From Antedon mediterranea (lineage: Eukaryota > Echinodermata > Crinoidea > Comatulida > Antedonidae), in the NCBI RefSeq assembly GCF_964355755.1, contig NC_092680.1:15353001-15417000 (forward strand): a stretch of DNA of 64,000 nucleotides, written 5' to 3'. Positions 10,701-23,700 of the stretch are shown here, one piece after another (the first letter of the stretch is position 1; the number at the start of each line of letters is the position of its first letter). The notes under the pieces are model-generated. The model was not told the DNA's origin. It made no database searches and worked only from the letters and a program-made list of their open reading frames with translations. The translations under genes and the position numbers were made by a program.

Positions 10701-13700
10701 AAGCTTGATGGCATCCGCAGTCTCCTGGAAGTCTTCTGAAAGTGGCAATAGACGAATGTTCCAGCCGTAGTCTCTTGCTCCAGCTAGCAATGGCGACAAA
10801 TTTTCGACAACTAAAAGAAAATAATAATGTGTTACTCTATGATTTAATTATTTTCGACAAATAAATAACATAAGTGATGTGTTACTCCATGATAACATCA
10901 TAGAGACAAATTTTCTCTATGGTCACACTGACACATCCCACTTTAGTTATTTTCTACAGATTAAAACCACATAGAACATAAAATAATGTTATACCTTTAT
11001 GAGATAGAATTCATGAATTGTAAACCAGTAAAATAAATTACTGTACCTGGCAAAAACAGTTATTTTACTGGTGTACAATTTATGAACTCTGTCTCATTAC
11101 TAAATCGAAACCAGATGAAAATGTTTTTAAATGTTATACCTTATAGGCCTAATGTTATATGGATTTTAAAATTTCTTCTTGAATATAATTCAAGAAATTT
11201 AAGTAAAATTATATCAGATATACTACTGTATAGGCCTACTTACTTTTACCGTTGTCGTAGAGTATTATAAAATCTACCCATTTAAAATATTGCAGCATGT
11301 CTACAAGCAAAGAATTGACATCTTCTGGTGATGGGTACATCTTTATAGCTTCCGATCCCAAACTACCTGGATCAAGGTTAATAATGGGCCCAGTTGCGTA
11401 AGTGATGGTGTTTGACAAGTCATCGCAATCTTCGCAGACATCTTCCGGAAGGACCAGAGAAGTTATTCCCCGGCCTACGACTGATCCAGAACAAACTGAA
11501 AAGGCAACAAATGAAACGGCATATTACAATTTGAAATTTGTGGTATACTAGTACACATATCATTGTATATTTACCCACATCCAACCTTAGTCCAGATTTA
11601 GGATTAATGCATGACGGTGATGTTTAGGCTAAAGTTTGACTAACGTAGGTTAGGTTAATTGTGGGTGAAAGGAGAATACAGATCACTAGTTACAGTATTA
11701 TATTTTATTTAGGTTTACTCGAGACATTGTACATTCAAATATTACTGTAGGCCTACTGATTAGTACTGTTCTTTTATTGTCTGACAGTGATTTATTTTAA
11801 ATATAACAATCTCAATCGGTCATCCTATAACGAGGATTTAAGAGATATCTTACCGTAAACAAGAGACTGCCAATAAGAGCCGTATGTTTGTCTTTGCAGA
11901 TCTAATCTGATAGTATCACGCCCCAGAAAATCTTCATCGTCTTCAACATGCTCCAGAGCATCACGCAGAATTTGATCGTACTCGCCATCTGCGCTACCTG
12001 TTCGTTCTCCAAGAATAGCAGCTACAAAAACACGAAATTATAAAATGTTATAAGAATATCACACATGGCCTATATGTTATAATTGAAATGTTTAATTAAC
12101 CAGTTTTTATTTGATTAAATTTATGATATCAATACTTATTGAGAAGCAAACAAATATTTCTCTAGACCGGCTCGATCATCCAACTTACCCCCGTTGGATA
12201 TAATACACTAATGTCGAAGATTCCGTTTAAAACGTGTAATATTGTACGGTAGATAAAACTCATACCAGAATATTTTCATTTCATTTTTATGTTAAAAATA
12301 TTCTCTATAATATTCAATATTCGTTATCAATAATTATATAATATTTTGTTTTAAATTACTATTATCATTATTAATTCTAGGCCTAATTTTGTTTTATTAA
12401 TATTCAAATACAACGGTACCGGTATTTAACCTATTATTTTTATTATAATCTGTATAGGCGTATATGGGTTGAATATGGGTTTACCTAAATTAAATATGTA
12501 TTACGAAATTAGACATGAAAAGTAGAACAATATCTGGAGTAAAATGTTACTCTTCCCTGCCCGCGATACGCTGTGTAATTAGTGGACCTGTTGGACCATT
12601 TAATCATTTGATTGCTGCTATTAAAATATTCTACACAAAACAATGGAACAATGGTATTGTGTTTTCGCGTAAACGCCCTTATTAATCATCATGTCTTCAA
12701 ATTAACATATTTTTTTTTAATGGCAGTGTACAACAATAATGCAAATGAGCTGCATATAAGACGAAATCACTTACAATACAGTAGCCTACTGAACACATCC
12801 TTTGTTAAAACACAATAAAAACCTAACATGCGTTTACAATAGGAAATTTCAGTAACAGGTATTTGAATAGTTAGTCGTTGTTTGAAAATCGATATTTCTT
12901 ATAGCTGAATATAACAGTAGAAGTTCTATGTAGCATATTTAAATATTCATGTACAGTACACTTAAATGTTCATAGCCTGAATTGGATGTAGTGTTTGGAA
13001 TATTTGTAATGATAGGCCTGCATAGGCCTAAAAAACATGGTTATTGTGCTCAAATTGCAGAATACCGACAGTATTCTCTCTACTCTACGAAATATTCCAC
13101 TTTTTTATACGGGACAAGAATTCTAAAACGAAGGAGACAAAGCTTCATTTAACCGTTGAATCATCTGCCTGACTGACTAAGTGAAAATAATATTTACAGT
13201 AAAGAAACCGAGGCTTACTGAGTAAATGGAGGGATACTGATAGGCATTGATCGCTGTTTCATTACAATCATTTACCAGAGAGTTGTTACAACCCTGCATT
13301 TACACGTTAACTTCCTCCTGCAGACTGTATTTTGAGAATAAGGTCATTGTCATTCACTCCCCAACGTCCAATCACCATAATTACCATTTGATTAATTACA
13401 ATCATCGTGTAATTCAAGTACTTTTCACTTGTAAATATGGGACGCAAACCCACAAATTATTCCGAAATAATGTATATGTTTAACTTTAACCAGGTTTAAC
13501 ATGATATCTAAAATGACAGCTTGACGTTCCATTATGCGAGATGGTCGCAAAAACATGAACATTAAACTTTAGAATTTAAATTTCAAGTGGGCTGTTGGTT
13601 ACTAAACATCGTACGATCGATGAAAGAATTTGTTTTTTCACATTTTTAAATCTCTGGGGCTATTTGATATATAACGCTAGTGCACCTGTGAATGATTTTA

Positions 13701-15922
13701 TTTGAAAAGGTATTGTTCGAAGGCTGGGCCTCTGTTCCGACCCTTTGAATTCAAATCGGTTGATTTACGATCCTCAATGGTGGTGGAGCTTTTTCTTTGC
13801 AATATTATTAAGAGCCACAGAGGTACCTTTTTGTTTTCGAAACATGCCTGAGGATTACGAAATAATTGCTTTTATTTATTTTGAGCTAGAATTTCGAGAG
13901 ACGACGGAGCTTGTATATTGTTAACGAGGTTTTTTATTTGCTGCAGTTATATATGTCTCATCATTGTAATCCAGGTACACAGTTTACTTATTGTACAGGT
14001 ACACTGGCATGGCAATTTCAGTCAAAGTGTTGAAACTGAGAATTAATTAATTTAATTTAATTAATTAATTTATAAAGAGTAATAAAGCAATACTATGTGA
14101 GAAAGTCTATAGGAATTTGTTTGCAAACAAAAAATGAAAACAAAATGTAGATGAAAGGCACCAGTCCGTCTGAAAGCGTTTGATTTATTACCTCAGAACT
14201 TGACCCATGACCCACGATGTGTGTCTCAAGTAAATTAGGACATACGGGTATAAACTCCAAAATAACAAATGATATTTTCAGATTCACAACGGAACAAACA
14301 GAAATAATATTCATTAACAAGATCTGATCACCAGGGTTTTTGAAATTTTAATAGGTGTTCTGAAATTCTCACCGGGTGGAAGGAATTGACTTCCTTTGTG
14401 GATCAGGCAAACATTTCCTAATTGGCGTCAAAATGTCTATATTTAAAATAATATAAGTGACTTCAGAAAGCAGAAACGAGTTTGTACAATTGGTGATGAA
14501 TCTCATTTTACACGGGGTTAATCACAATATTGTCAATGAATAATTCTATAGGTGGATTAGCCTCATCAACGGCCAACAAAAGACATTATTGTGTTGTGAA
14601 AGTATTAGGAATTTATGACTCATAAACCCGATACATTTCCAATCACCTACTGTGATAGTTTGGAGGGCGCCCTTATTTGTGATAATAACACATTATTAAT
14701 TTAGATCTGAATTGATTAAAATATTAAAGTTTTAAAAATAAAACAATGTTTTTAGTTTTAGAGTTGGATAGTTAGATTTATTGAAATATCTGTCAAACTC
14801 AGCTCAATGCACGCACAAATGATTCAAAGCCCCTTCTTGTACCATATTTTTAAATACAGTGACATGCTGTTTTGAGGATCTATTCTCGTTTTTAATAAAT
14901 TCTCATAATACCATTTAACTTCTTTTTCAGGAAATTATATCGTGAACCGCCAACCTTACTTGTGTTTCTTGACATGTTTAAATATGATTAATGTTGATCT
15001 ATGAGGGTTAACTATACTGGTTGGTATTACTGTAGTTCAAAAATGTAATTTTATCTTTTGTGTAAATGGGCACTAAGGCCACTCGATTAGTTTCATTAGC
15101 ATAATTAAACTTAAAGGTAGTGTAGTTAGTACCCATAGACGTGTCCCTGCATATATTAACGAATGATGCATGAGTTTGTTTCGATCTTTTGTTTTCGTTC
15201 TGAATATGTAGCGTTAATTGATTTGTTTTTAATTGTGGTAGATAATGAATAGTTGTGAGAAGTCCATTACGCCATCGACAAAGAATGTGTTTCCTTATAT
15301 ACAATACAGTATACTCTTTCAGCACGCCTTCTACACCTCAATGAGACTTCCATTAAAATGTATATACGTAGTGAATTACAGGCTAATAAATTAGAAATAT
15401 GAGTACGGCGCCTAACGAAATGTGACGCTTTCCAGCCACAAAAAATGGAAAGTAAAAGTCGCGCGTTCTCCGGAAACTCCATGCCCGGGATCGGAGACAT
15501 TTAATGTATAACGTACGGTATGATTACATTTGTTTTGTAAACATTTCAAATATACGCAAACATAATTAGTAATTATATTACTTATTTTATGAGCAAAAAA
15601 AGATTAATTGTTACAGAACAAGCTAACACACGCATAACATTGGATACACAACATTAACCTTAGTTAATTATATTTTAGTATCGACATATTATTCTGTAAG
15701 CGACTGGTATATCAAATGTATGTTACCATCCACCAACCATCAATACTTACTTGTAATGACAATGATAAAACCAATGAATTACATTTCATTAAAAAAAATT
15801 AATAATCTATTGGTACGTAAAAAAAATAGAAAATGAAACTTACCCATTTTCAACTCGAGAGCTAAAGCCACTTGTTGGACTCCGATGGAGAGAAGCAACA
15901 CAAGCGCCACTTTCATCGCCAT
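6557..15922 (-). CDS. Ionotropic glutamate receptor 2, complete
   Basis: Eleven exons, all on the minus strand: 15922-15844, 12021-11854, 11495-11244, 10810-10626, 10091-10038, 9590-9400, 9242-9119, 8853-8746, 8642-8502, 8114-7833, 7720-6557. They total 2748 nt (915 aa) in one frame. Exon 1 encodes a signal peptide (MAMKVALVLLLSIG...). Residues about 27-425 form the amino-terminal ANF-receptor-like domain, followed by S1 (RYEGFLPDLM), M1 (about 581-601), pore loop (FLQSYDASPRS, Gln near 643), M3 (about 658-680), S2, M4 (about 848-874) and a short tail ending EYL. The S1 Arg (NEREADIDF) and the LBD disulfide cysteines (KPCD, GKCSG) are kept. The gating motif is degenerate (LYGMHLSSF), and the S2 Ser-Thr pair is replaced (QDAPV). 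The end of exon 3 has two possible donors; GTAAGT at 11243 was chosen. Membrane receptor identity is secure; ligand and gating are not. Confidence 0.93.
8279..8420. mobile_element. Degenerate MITE in receptor 2 intron (TCTGTCTAC family)
   Basis: The core (ATGTGATGTGCCCAATAATG, then ATATCACT and ACACATCACACTTTTT) matches elements at 48250-48390 and 63194-63353. Its ends AAGTTCTGTTTAT and ATTAGACAAAGCTC are decayed versions of the family TIR. It lies between exons 8642-8502 and 8114-7833. Confidence 0.5.
10370..10530 (+). repeat. Dispersed intronic repeat, copy 1
   Basis: The segment with CGGCGCGTGGTGTC, then CTTGTCGCAGCCACAGATAA and CCGAAGCCCACCATCCTG, recurs in similar form at 17523-17690 and 19660-19860. 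All three copies lie in or beside the receptor 2 and 3 genes. Termini are not resolved; it is probably a transposon relic. Confidence 0.55.
11001..11095. repeat. Imperfect hairpin in receptor 2 intron
   Basis: About 36 bases at 11001-11036 pair with 11060-11095 with about five mismatches around a loop of about 23 bases. A direct repeat, AATGTTATACCTTA-like, lies on each side (about 10986 and 11132). It is in the intron between exons 11495-11244 and 10810-10626. Confidence 0.65.
12022..15843. other. Receptor 2 first intron (3.8 kb)
   Basis: Separates the signal-peptide exon from the first amino-terminal-domain exon. I see no further exon, RNA gene or clear transposon. An AT palindrome made of TTAATTAA-type words is at about 14040-14075. 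Confidence 0.6.
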
Positions 15923-17723
15923 GATATTTCAGTTATATTGTAGCTATAAATTTCGATATATTTATTAGTTGCACCGCGGAAATATGGAGAATACAAGATG
16001 GCGTTCGACGCCAAACTGTTTTCTGTACTATATTGAAAGTAGAAATCGCTTGAATAGAGATGATTGTTATTCTGTTCTTGTGATCCGGGTCTACGACTAA
16101 GCCATCAATTCTACCTCGGAGGTCACAAAGAAAAGGAACAATAGCGAATTGGCTTTTGAAATGGAAAAGAATGATCGGCCTATGTCCTTCAATATGTAGA
16201 ATTGTTGTTCAACCTTATAAGGGTCTATTGATTGTTTGAAAATGGTATTAATGATGAATTCCTGTGATGACGCTTAATCTGACAAAAACAGGTCAGAGCT
16301 TACCAGCTAAGGCTCCACCCACTAATGAGGTGATGCTTTTTTCTCGATATGCGCAGACGACAATTATTGAGTTGTTGATAGGTTTTTAACATAAATATAC
16401 AGATATTATATGCCTAAAATAAACAATAATATCTATAATATATATATGGTAAGCCTTATATAGATAATTTAGCAGTAATTAACATATTTATTCTACTACG
16501 TTAAAAAATATATTTAAAAATGTAGTTACAGAAAAGCTATCAAAATACACTTTTAAAAAGGGGGCGCTACACACATTATTTCTTATGGTCTAATTATGGA
16601 ACGTGTAATATACGAACCGGTATTAATGTCAAATCACATCGATTTAAGAATACAAATGTTTACATACAAAAATGAAATAGGAAATAATAATTGAATTCCA
16701 GACTTTCGAAATTAAACCTTACTAGGTACATGCATCAATCTGTTAGGTCTAGTATAATTATTTTCTTTAGTTAACAACGTTTATATCGAATCAAAGATCG
16801 AGTCAGACTATAATGTATATAGGCCTAATAAAATTATCACTATAAATACAATTGTATTATTTTGTTTACATTGTTTGACGTTAATATTAGTGCTAAAAAC
16901 GCTATGAAGGATGTGATCTAGTATCTTGTACGTGTTGTTATTAACAGGCCAGGCTATTTATTGACTGAAAAGGTGTTCTTTTTCTTTTAGTTTTTTTTAA
17001 ATTTAGTTTTAAGATAAATAATCCACATGCTATGAATAAGCATAGATTCGTTAAATAAATAATGTTTATCATCTTAGGGCCAGGCAGAGTTAAAAACTAA
17101 TATATTTTATATAAATATCTTAATATATAATATCGACAGAATTGTCAAAAACAATAATTAAAATCGATTCTTCTGAAAATAAAATAGTCACAATTAAATT
17201 TAAGCTACAACGACTAAACAACACATAACTTGAAAACCGTCGATAGAAAATACCGTATTCGTCATTTCACTGTCCAACAGTTTAAGGCTGTTATTAATCA
17301 TCAGACAACGTCTGTTTTACTAAGTCTAACGATACTTTTAGTTAGTTTACTAGCAGTAAAAACATAGAGGGCCTACTTTAAACATTCTTACTTAACTTGT
17401 TTTCATTGGTACAAAGCATTGTATATTATAAAAGCACATACTAAACATTTAAATTGCATTCTATATAAACACGCCTTCTTTATAAATAAGAGTGTTTATC
17501 AAGACATACATCATTTGTTGATACTAAGGTAATCTAACAACAGAACGTTGAGCTCGCCTTGCCTAGGAACTCGTAACAGTCCTAAATACTAACTGAATTG
17601 AAAATAAGTTTTCGTAGTGGAACTGATCGTGTCGCAGCCACAGATAAACTATTTGATTTCCGAAGCTCAGCATCCTGATGTTAGATTGTCATGTGGATAC
17701 TAATACTGATCATGTAAAATTTA
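15923..17723. other. Intergenic DNA between receptors 2 and 3
   Basis: Holds the receptor 2 promoter region and the receptor 3 3' flank. The dispersed repeat copy 2 is at 17523-17690. No exon and no strong TATA box was seen close to the receptor 2 start codon. Confidence 0.5.
17523..17690 (+). repeat. Dispersed repeat, copy 2
   Basis: Contains AAGGTAATCTAACAACAG, GAGCTCGCCTTGCC, GTGTCGCAGCCACAGATAA and CCGAAGCTCAGCATCCTG, parallel to 19660-19860 and 10370-10530. It lies just downstream of the receptor 3 stop codon. Confidence 0.55.
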
Positions 17724-20700
17724 CTATAACCATTCTTTTAGTTTTGTTGTTGTTGCTTCTGTTTGCTCGTACACATTTGTTTCGTTACTACGCCCATTTC
17801 CTACGGAGTGACCTCTGCCATTAAATGGCTGCCTTTCTCTTGATGGAATTATTGAAAAATGGCGTGGATAATGAAGCAACATATAACACATTAGTTCCAA
17901 GAAGAAAAACAGAAGAGAAAAAGCTATGCCAATAAACAAAATATAATAAACACCCTTCAGATCTACAATAGTTAATGAGTACAATCCCTGATTGTTCCAG
18001 ATAATAAATTTGTCATCACACTCACTTTTGGGTTGAAGCCACTTCGCCTTTAATTCTTCTAATACATTCCTTTCTCTTAATAATCTTATTGCGTATGATA
18101 GCTGATCTCGAAGTGGCGATCCTGACTGTACAGCTAATCCATATCTTGATGTACCGATAGCCTGTGGTATAAGATAGACATTGCATGGTTCGTCTGTAAT
18201 TGCGTTCAACATTAAAGCCGTGTCAGCTATAAATGCATACTTTCCATTGCTTTCACGAACCCTTTCGACACCACTTCCAACGTCACTGACGTAGGGATGC
18301 TCTATACTTGTGAACATGTACTCAAACATAGAATGGAGATCTCCAGTTTGAGAATTTTCTAGCATTGCATACGTAGATCCGTCCTCTACACAGCCATAAA
18401 CAATATCTGTCTGTCTGAGAAGGTCTCGCGCTGTCTGATAAAACGCTTGCTGTTTATTAACGCGCATGTAGTCTGAAAGATTTGCAAAATACGATGTTAA
18501 CATTATGAGCGAAAACAACCACCACACTGCTGCTCCAATGCGACCGGCATGCGAACGGGGAGATACGTCATAGCTTTGAAGAAATGCACTTGATGTTAAA
18601 AACCATATACAGTTCTTAAAATTAAAATTTTCCTCGTTTATTGGATGAACTTGCTCTTTTCTGGCTGCGTTACTCCACTCTAATGGGCTATTTCGGTTGA
18701 TGATCCACAGTAAAGAAGCTACAAGAAATAATGCTACTAGGTTGGCACACCATACTTCAGTGCCAAGTGGGAAGGCAAAACTAAAGTCTCGAGTATTGTA
18801 TACGTAACTGGGATGCTTTACTAGTATTTGAACTGGACTTTCGCCAAAAGGTATTGTAAAATCAATTACTTCTTCGCGTTTATCAGTAATAATTAACGGG
18901 CCAGCAGCAACGTCAATTTCCTGCACAAAAATATAAAATAGTAATATTACCTATGAAAACAATACATACCGGTAACAATAATGATAACAGAAATTTATAT
19001 AACGCTGACCATATATTTTGTTTTTTTTTGCTCAAGAGATGGAACTTTCAATTAAGGTTGAAAAAAGCGGGCGTAGAGCGGCATAGTGTGCTATGAGATT
19101 ACATAGATATATTGTATTGTGAAAATAAACTGACTAAATAGTCAGCAAAAGCCATTAATTGATATACACAGCGTTGTTTATTGTGAGCCAATGAAGATTC
19201 TTAAGGATAGGAGTGGTGCCGGTAATTATGATGACAACGTGTGAAGGAATATGAAAACAGTAATACTACTAGTATATGCTTAAAGAGAAATACTGTAATA
19301 CTAACCCCGTTGACTACTACGCTAGCCCACTCATTACTGTCCTCGTCACCATAACCGCCATTGTATACATTAAGTTCATAGTCAAAGTCAATGCCCTCAG
19401 TTTGTAATACATTACGCATTTCTGCCATGAGATCTGGAATATATCCTTCATACCGTGCATTACCTTCCAGAAATTCGTTGTTTTCGTCATGTTCAATTTC
19501 CATCATAAATGGTGAAATCTAAGAAAAATCAAGAAACTAGAATTCTAGCAATTTCATAAAATATAGACAAGGAATATAACGCAAACCTTCATCCACATAA
19601 AACGCCAAAGAAAAAACCCGTTTTGACGAACTTGCAAGCACCCTACATACAGGCCCAATGTTACCAAGGTAATCTAATAACAGGACAGTAAGCTCGTCTT
19701 GCCAAGATAGAAACTCGTAACAGTTCTTTGATCTTATGTCTGGCTGCGAAAAATACCAACAGTACTGTACCATGTACATATTCTACGCGGTGCGCGGTGT
19801 CTGGAAAACTGATCGCGTCGCAGCCACATATAAACAGTTGCTGTTAGATTGCTTTGCTTTGACGAACTTGCAAACATCCTACATAAGGCTCAAATAAGTT
19901 ACCAGCTAGTCCAGATGTTTAGTCAGAATGGGAAGACCGATAATTAGTGCAATTTTACAATAATGACTTACCATGACGCTACCGATGGAGACTTGGTCTC
20001 CAGCTGTCCACATAGAGTTAATGTTTAGGTGGACAACTTCAGCATCCAATTCATCGTTATACAATTTCTCCCATTGATGACGATTTTGAATCCATTCTCC
20101 ACGCTATAAATTTAATGATTAACAATAACACATGAATGTAAATTTTCATATCACCATGTCATTATTTACTAACGAATGTCAAAAATAAGATATAGACCCC
20201 CAGATTACATCCCTAACGCAAGTGTTTGTTTCTTTGTTTTGATTGATTTTTTGATTTGAACAAACAAAATATCTTCTACTGACGATAAAATCGCAAGACA
20301 GTTTTATCCTTAAAATAGACTGAAAAAAGCATAGGCGCCCTCATACTTCTGCAAAATAATGCTACGGTTAAAGGTTAAGTTGAGCACTTTTTAATCTTAA
20401 GCCTGTCCGGTTCTCTAGCTCTGAATCCGCCACTGTTTAGGATAAACATTCAGGTTTTTGTATCAGACTAAACCAGAAAATAACAATCAATCTTACCTGA
20501 AAATCCATGCTACCTCCTTTGCCGCTGAAGATTGATATCGAATAATTTATACGTTTTCCCATCTCGTTGAAAGCAACGTTTCCCGTAAGGCCTTGCAGTT
20601 GCAACTATATAATAAAAGCATCATCCAAGTTAAGTCATGAATTTATTCAAATATTTACACTATATTTATTGTATTTACATAATGTCTTATGTAACGAAGT

Positions 20701-23700
20701 TAACCTCACCACTTTCAAATACGACATGAGAATAGAAAAACTATCAATAATTTGAAATTCAGTTGGTAAAATGAATGTTATCTAAAATCATATGTTATGG
20801 TTGTATACAAGTTGCAAAATAGGAAATGAATGTTTTTTTTAAAAATATAATAGTATGAATAATTATTTATGTTTATGCTTACGTCTTTCATAAGATGATC
20901 TGCGAGTGGATTTCTAGGCATTTTCCAGCCTTCTTCTTCTTCAGCACATTTTGGCATTATGGTATTTCCAGTTAGGCCTATTGACGAATGAGGAGAGCCT
21001 TTCATTTCATTACTGGAAAATAGTAAACCAACAAATATAAATGAAAGGGAGTGAAATTATTGGCATCATTACTGGAAAATAGTAAACCAATATAAATGAA
21101 ACTGTACCGCATGCAATTATTTGCTTCAATAAGAAAATGCAATATAAAGAGCTTCGATATGCAACGAGCACCGACCTAACTATGTCAGGTCAATTGTCGG
21201 TCGTCGCCTGGACCTAGAAATCGGTGGAGGAGCGAGGATTCACGTGCCAATATCCCCGCATACGCAGAAATGAATGACGTAAATTGAAAATGGTGTTCAT
21301 TATGTTCCAACATGTATGTTGTAGGCCTTTAATATACACATAATAAAGTAGGCCTACCGGTTTAAAGTTAGAAACAAGAAAAATACACTTTAAACTACTC
21401 TTTTGGTTTGAAAGCCGTACCACGCTACATACAAAGAACAAACCGGTGGTGAGTTTTTTATTTGGTCACGTTTTGGTGATCAATCTCGAGTCACCAAGTG
21501 AACTGACAACGAATTCGTTAAATATTTATGTTACAATGTTTTTTCTACATTACCTGTAACTCTCTACAGCTTTCGAAAGAGCAAACATTGTATCAAATAC
21601 AAGCTTTTGTCGGAACTTCCATTCTCCATGAGACTCTAAATTGTACGTTGAATAAGCCACACTCGTATCAGCAGTCATTTTGAAACTAGTTACGTAGGCG
21701 TCGATTTCCAGAAGACTGTCAATATGTGTGCTATTGTAATAAACGTCTGGATTTCCAATGATCCAATGATAATCAGTTTCCATCAGTCCATAGTCAATTG
21801 ACTAAGAAATAAAGATAAAAATTAGAATAGCCTTGAAATAAGAAAAACATAATAGTATATCTATAAATAAATAAAATAACAGCAGAAAACTTGGTTACTT
21901 CATTGTTTTAATCACTACACATTTGTTTCGTACGACCAGCATGTAGCTGGCCGCACTCTTCAGGTGAAATGTAAAACATAAGTATATCTATAGTATGTCT
22001 AAGTTTCCTAGTTATGAGGGGTTAGAGTGTGAGCAATGCGCACTCCGCGGCAATGGTTACACTCATCGGGAATTTGCGTGATGAGTACCCCGGTATAAAT
22101 AATAATTTGATATGGAGAATTGAAATGTTCAAACATTTTATAATCAGCCGTTCATCAACGAATAATGTTGAGATTCTTAATTGAAATTTAGAGTAACACG
22201 TACGCTCATCAATGTGTTTATCAGTACTTCTTCTGTTCCGCAGTAAATCAGAATATTTCTAAAGTTTCCTTCAAGAACTATCTCCTCCCACGATTCCGTA
22301 TCGACATCAACAAATTGTAAGTTCCAGTTATGTTCAGATGCCTTATTTTGAAACGGTTGCAGATTCCTATATACTAAATAAAGAGATAATAAAGATAATT
22401 ATGTATAGTCTGGCATGGCATGATTAGATACTACAGCAATATTTCTTCTTACGGTGGTTCAACAAACACGGAATAGCCGCATTTTAAAACTTAAAGATAT
22501 ATTGTCCCCCTAAAAAAATTTTTTTTTAGAATTTTTTTGTTGAATATGTTATTTTAATGTCACATAATAGTTATTCACTCTCACAAAAAATTGGGTCTGA
22601 AAAAAATTTATTTACCTGAGAAAAATGTGATTTAAAGCAAAAAATTGTCAAATTGTCTGGAAGACAATGAGTTTTTTCGGTAATTTAACAGTTTATTTTG
22701 TCTTTTTATAGGTGAAATGATTTTTTTCCCCCGTTTTTTTTCTTATGGAAGTGAACAACTTCATTAATACTGCAAAATGGCCTATTCAAAGTCCGATTTT
22801 AAAAATCTTTATTTTTCATGATTTTGGGGGACAATACATCTTTAAGTTTTGTGCAATCATGTGTGTGATAATTCTATATATTAATTTTTGTTTATGTCTT
22901 ATATTTATCTGGGTTTTTTTTTCGAGTAATATTTGCCAATCTTTAAGAAGAATTTATATTCTTATTTATTATGATATATGGACAAACAAGGCATATTTCA
23001 GTATAATTCATTAAATGCTATTAGTACACAATAGCATGCGATATACTGGACAGATAATGACATACCGGTAACGTCATTAACGAGAATTGTTGGTGTACGT
23101 ATTGGTCGTGGGCCTTTACTCAAGATGTTACTGCTCTCTTGTGGACAGCCACGTCTGTGACCAGGCTACAACTTACCCATATGGGTGTCAAAAAGTACCA
23201 AAAGCTCTTTCCATTTGTAGTGAGAGATAACATCAAAGAACAGCTCATTCATGTCTTCAGGAGAAGGATGCATGTTGAATACGTGTGATCCAAGACTACC
23301 ATGGTCCATACTGAAGATTGGAGTTGATCCCTCAACCAATGTAGCTGCTATGTCTAAACAATGTGTACATATGTCTTCACTTACAAGAAGCGCTGATGGT
23401 CTATTGTTTTTAATCCATTGACAAACTATAACAAAATAATATAGAATAAAACTGACTCATACATTGATGTTACAAACTGAAGGATCTTATAATGTCCGCA
23501 GTATTTTCATAAAAGAATGCATGTTTCCAGTTAACTTTAACTTTTACAAGTAGTAATTAAGTAGCATGTATCATATAATTTTGAATACATAACAAAAATT
23601 GTAAATTTACCAGAACTGGTTGCTTTCCAGTAATGTTCAAATTGAGCGATTTTGTAGTCTAATGTAAGTTTGTTTCCGTTAGCAGCAAGATCACGATCAC

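Noticed and set aside
22745-23014. Hydrophobic 89-codon plus-strand frame
   Set aside because: Overlaps the end of the 22494-22842 TIR element inside a receptor 3 intron; AT-driven composition.
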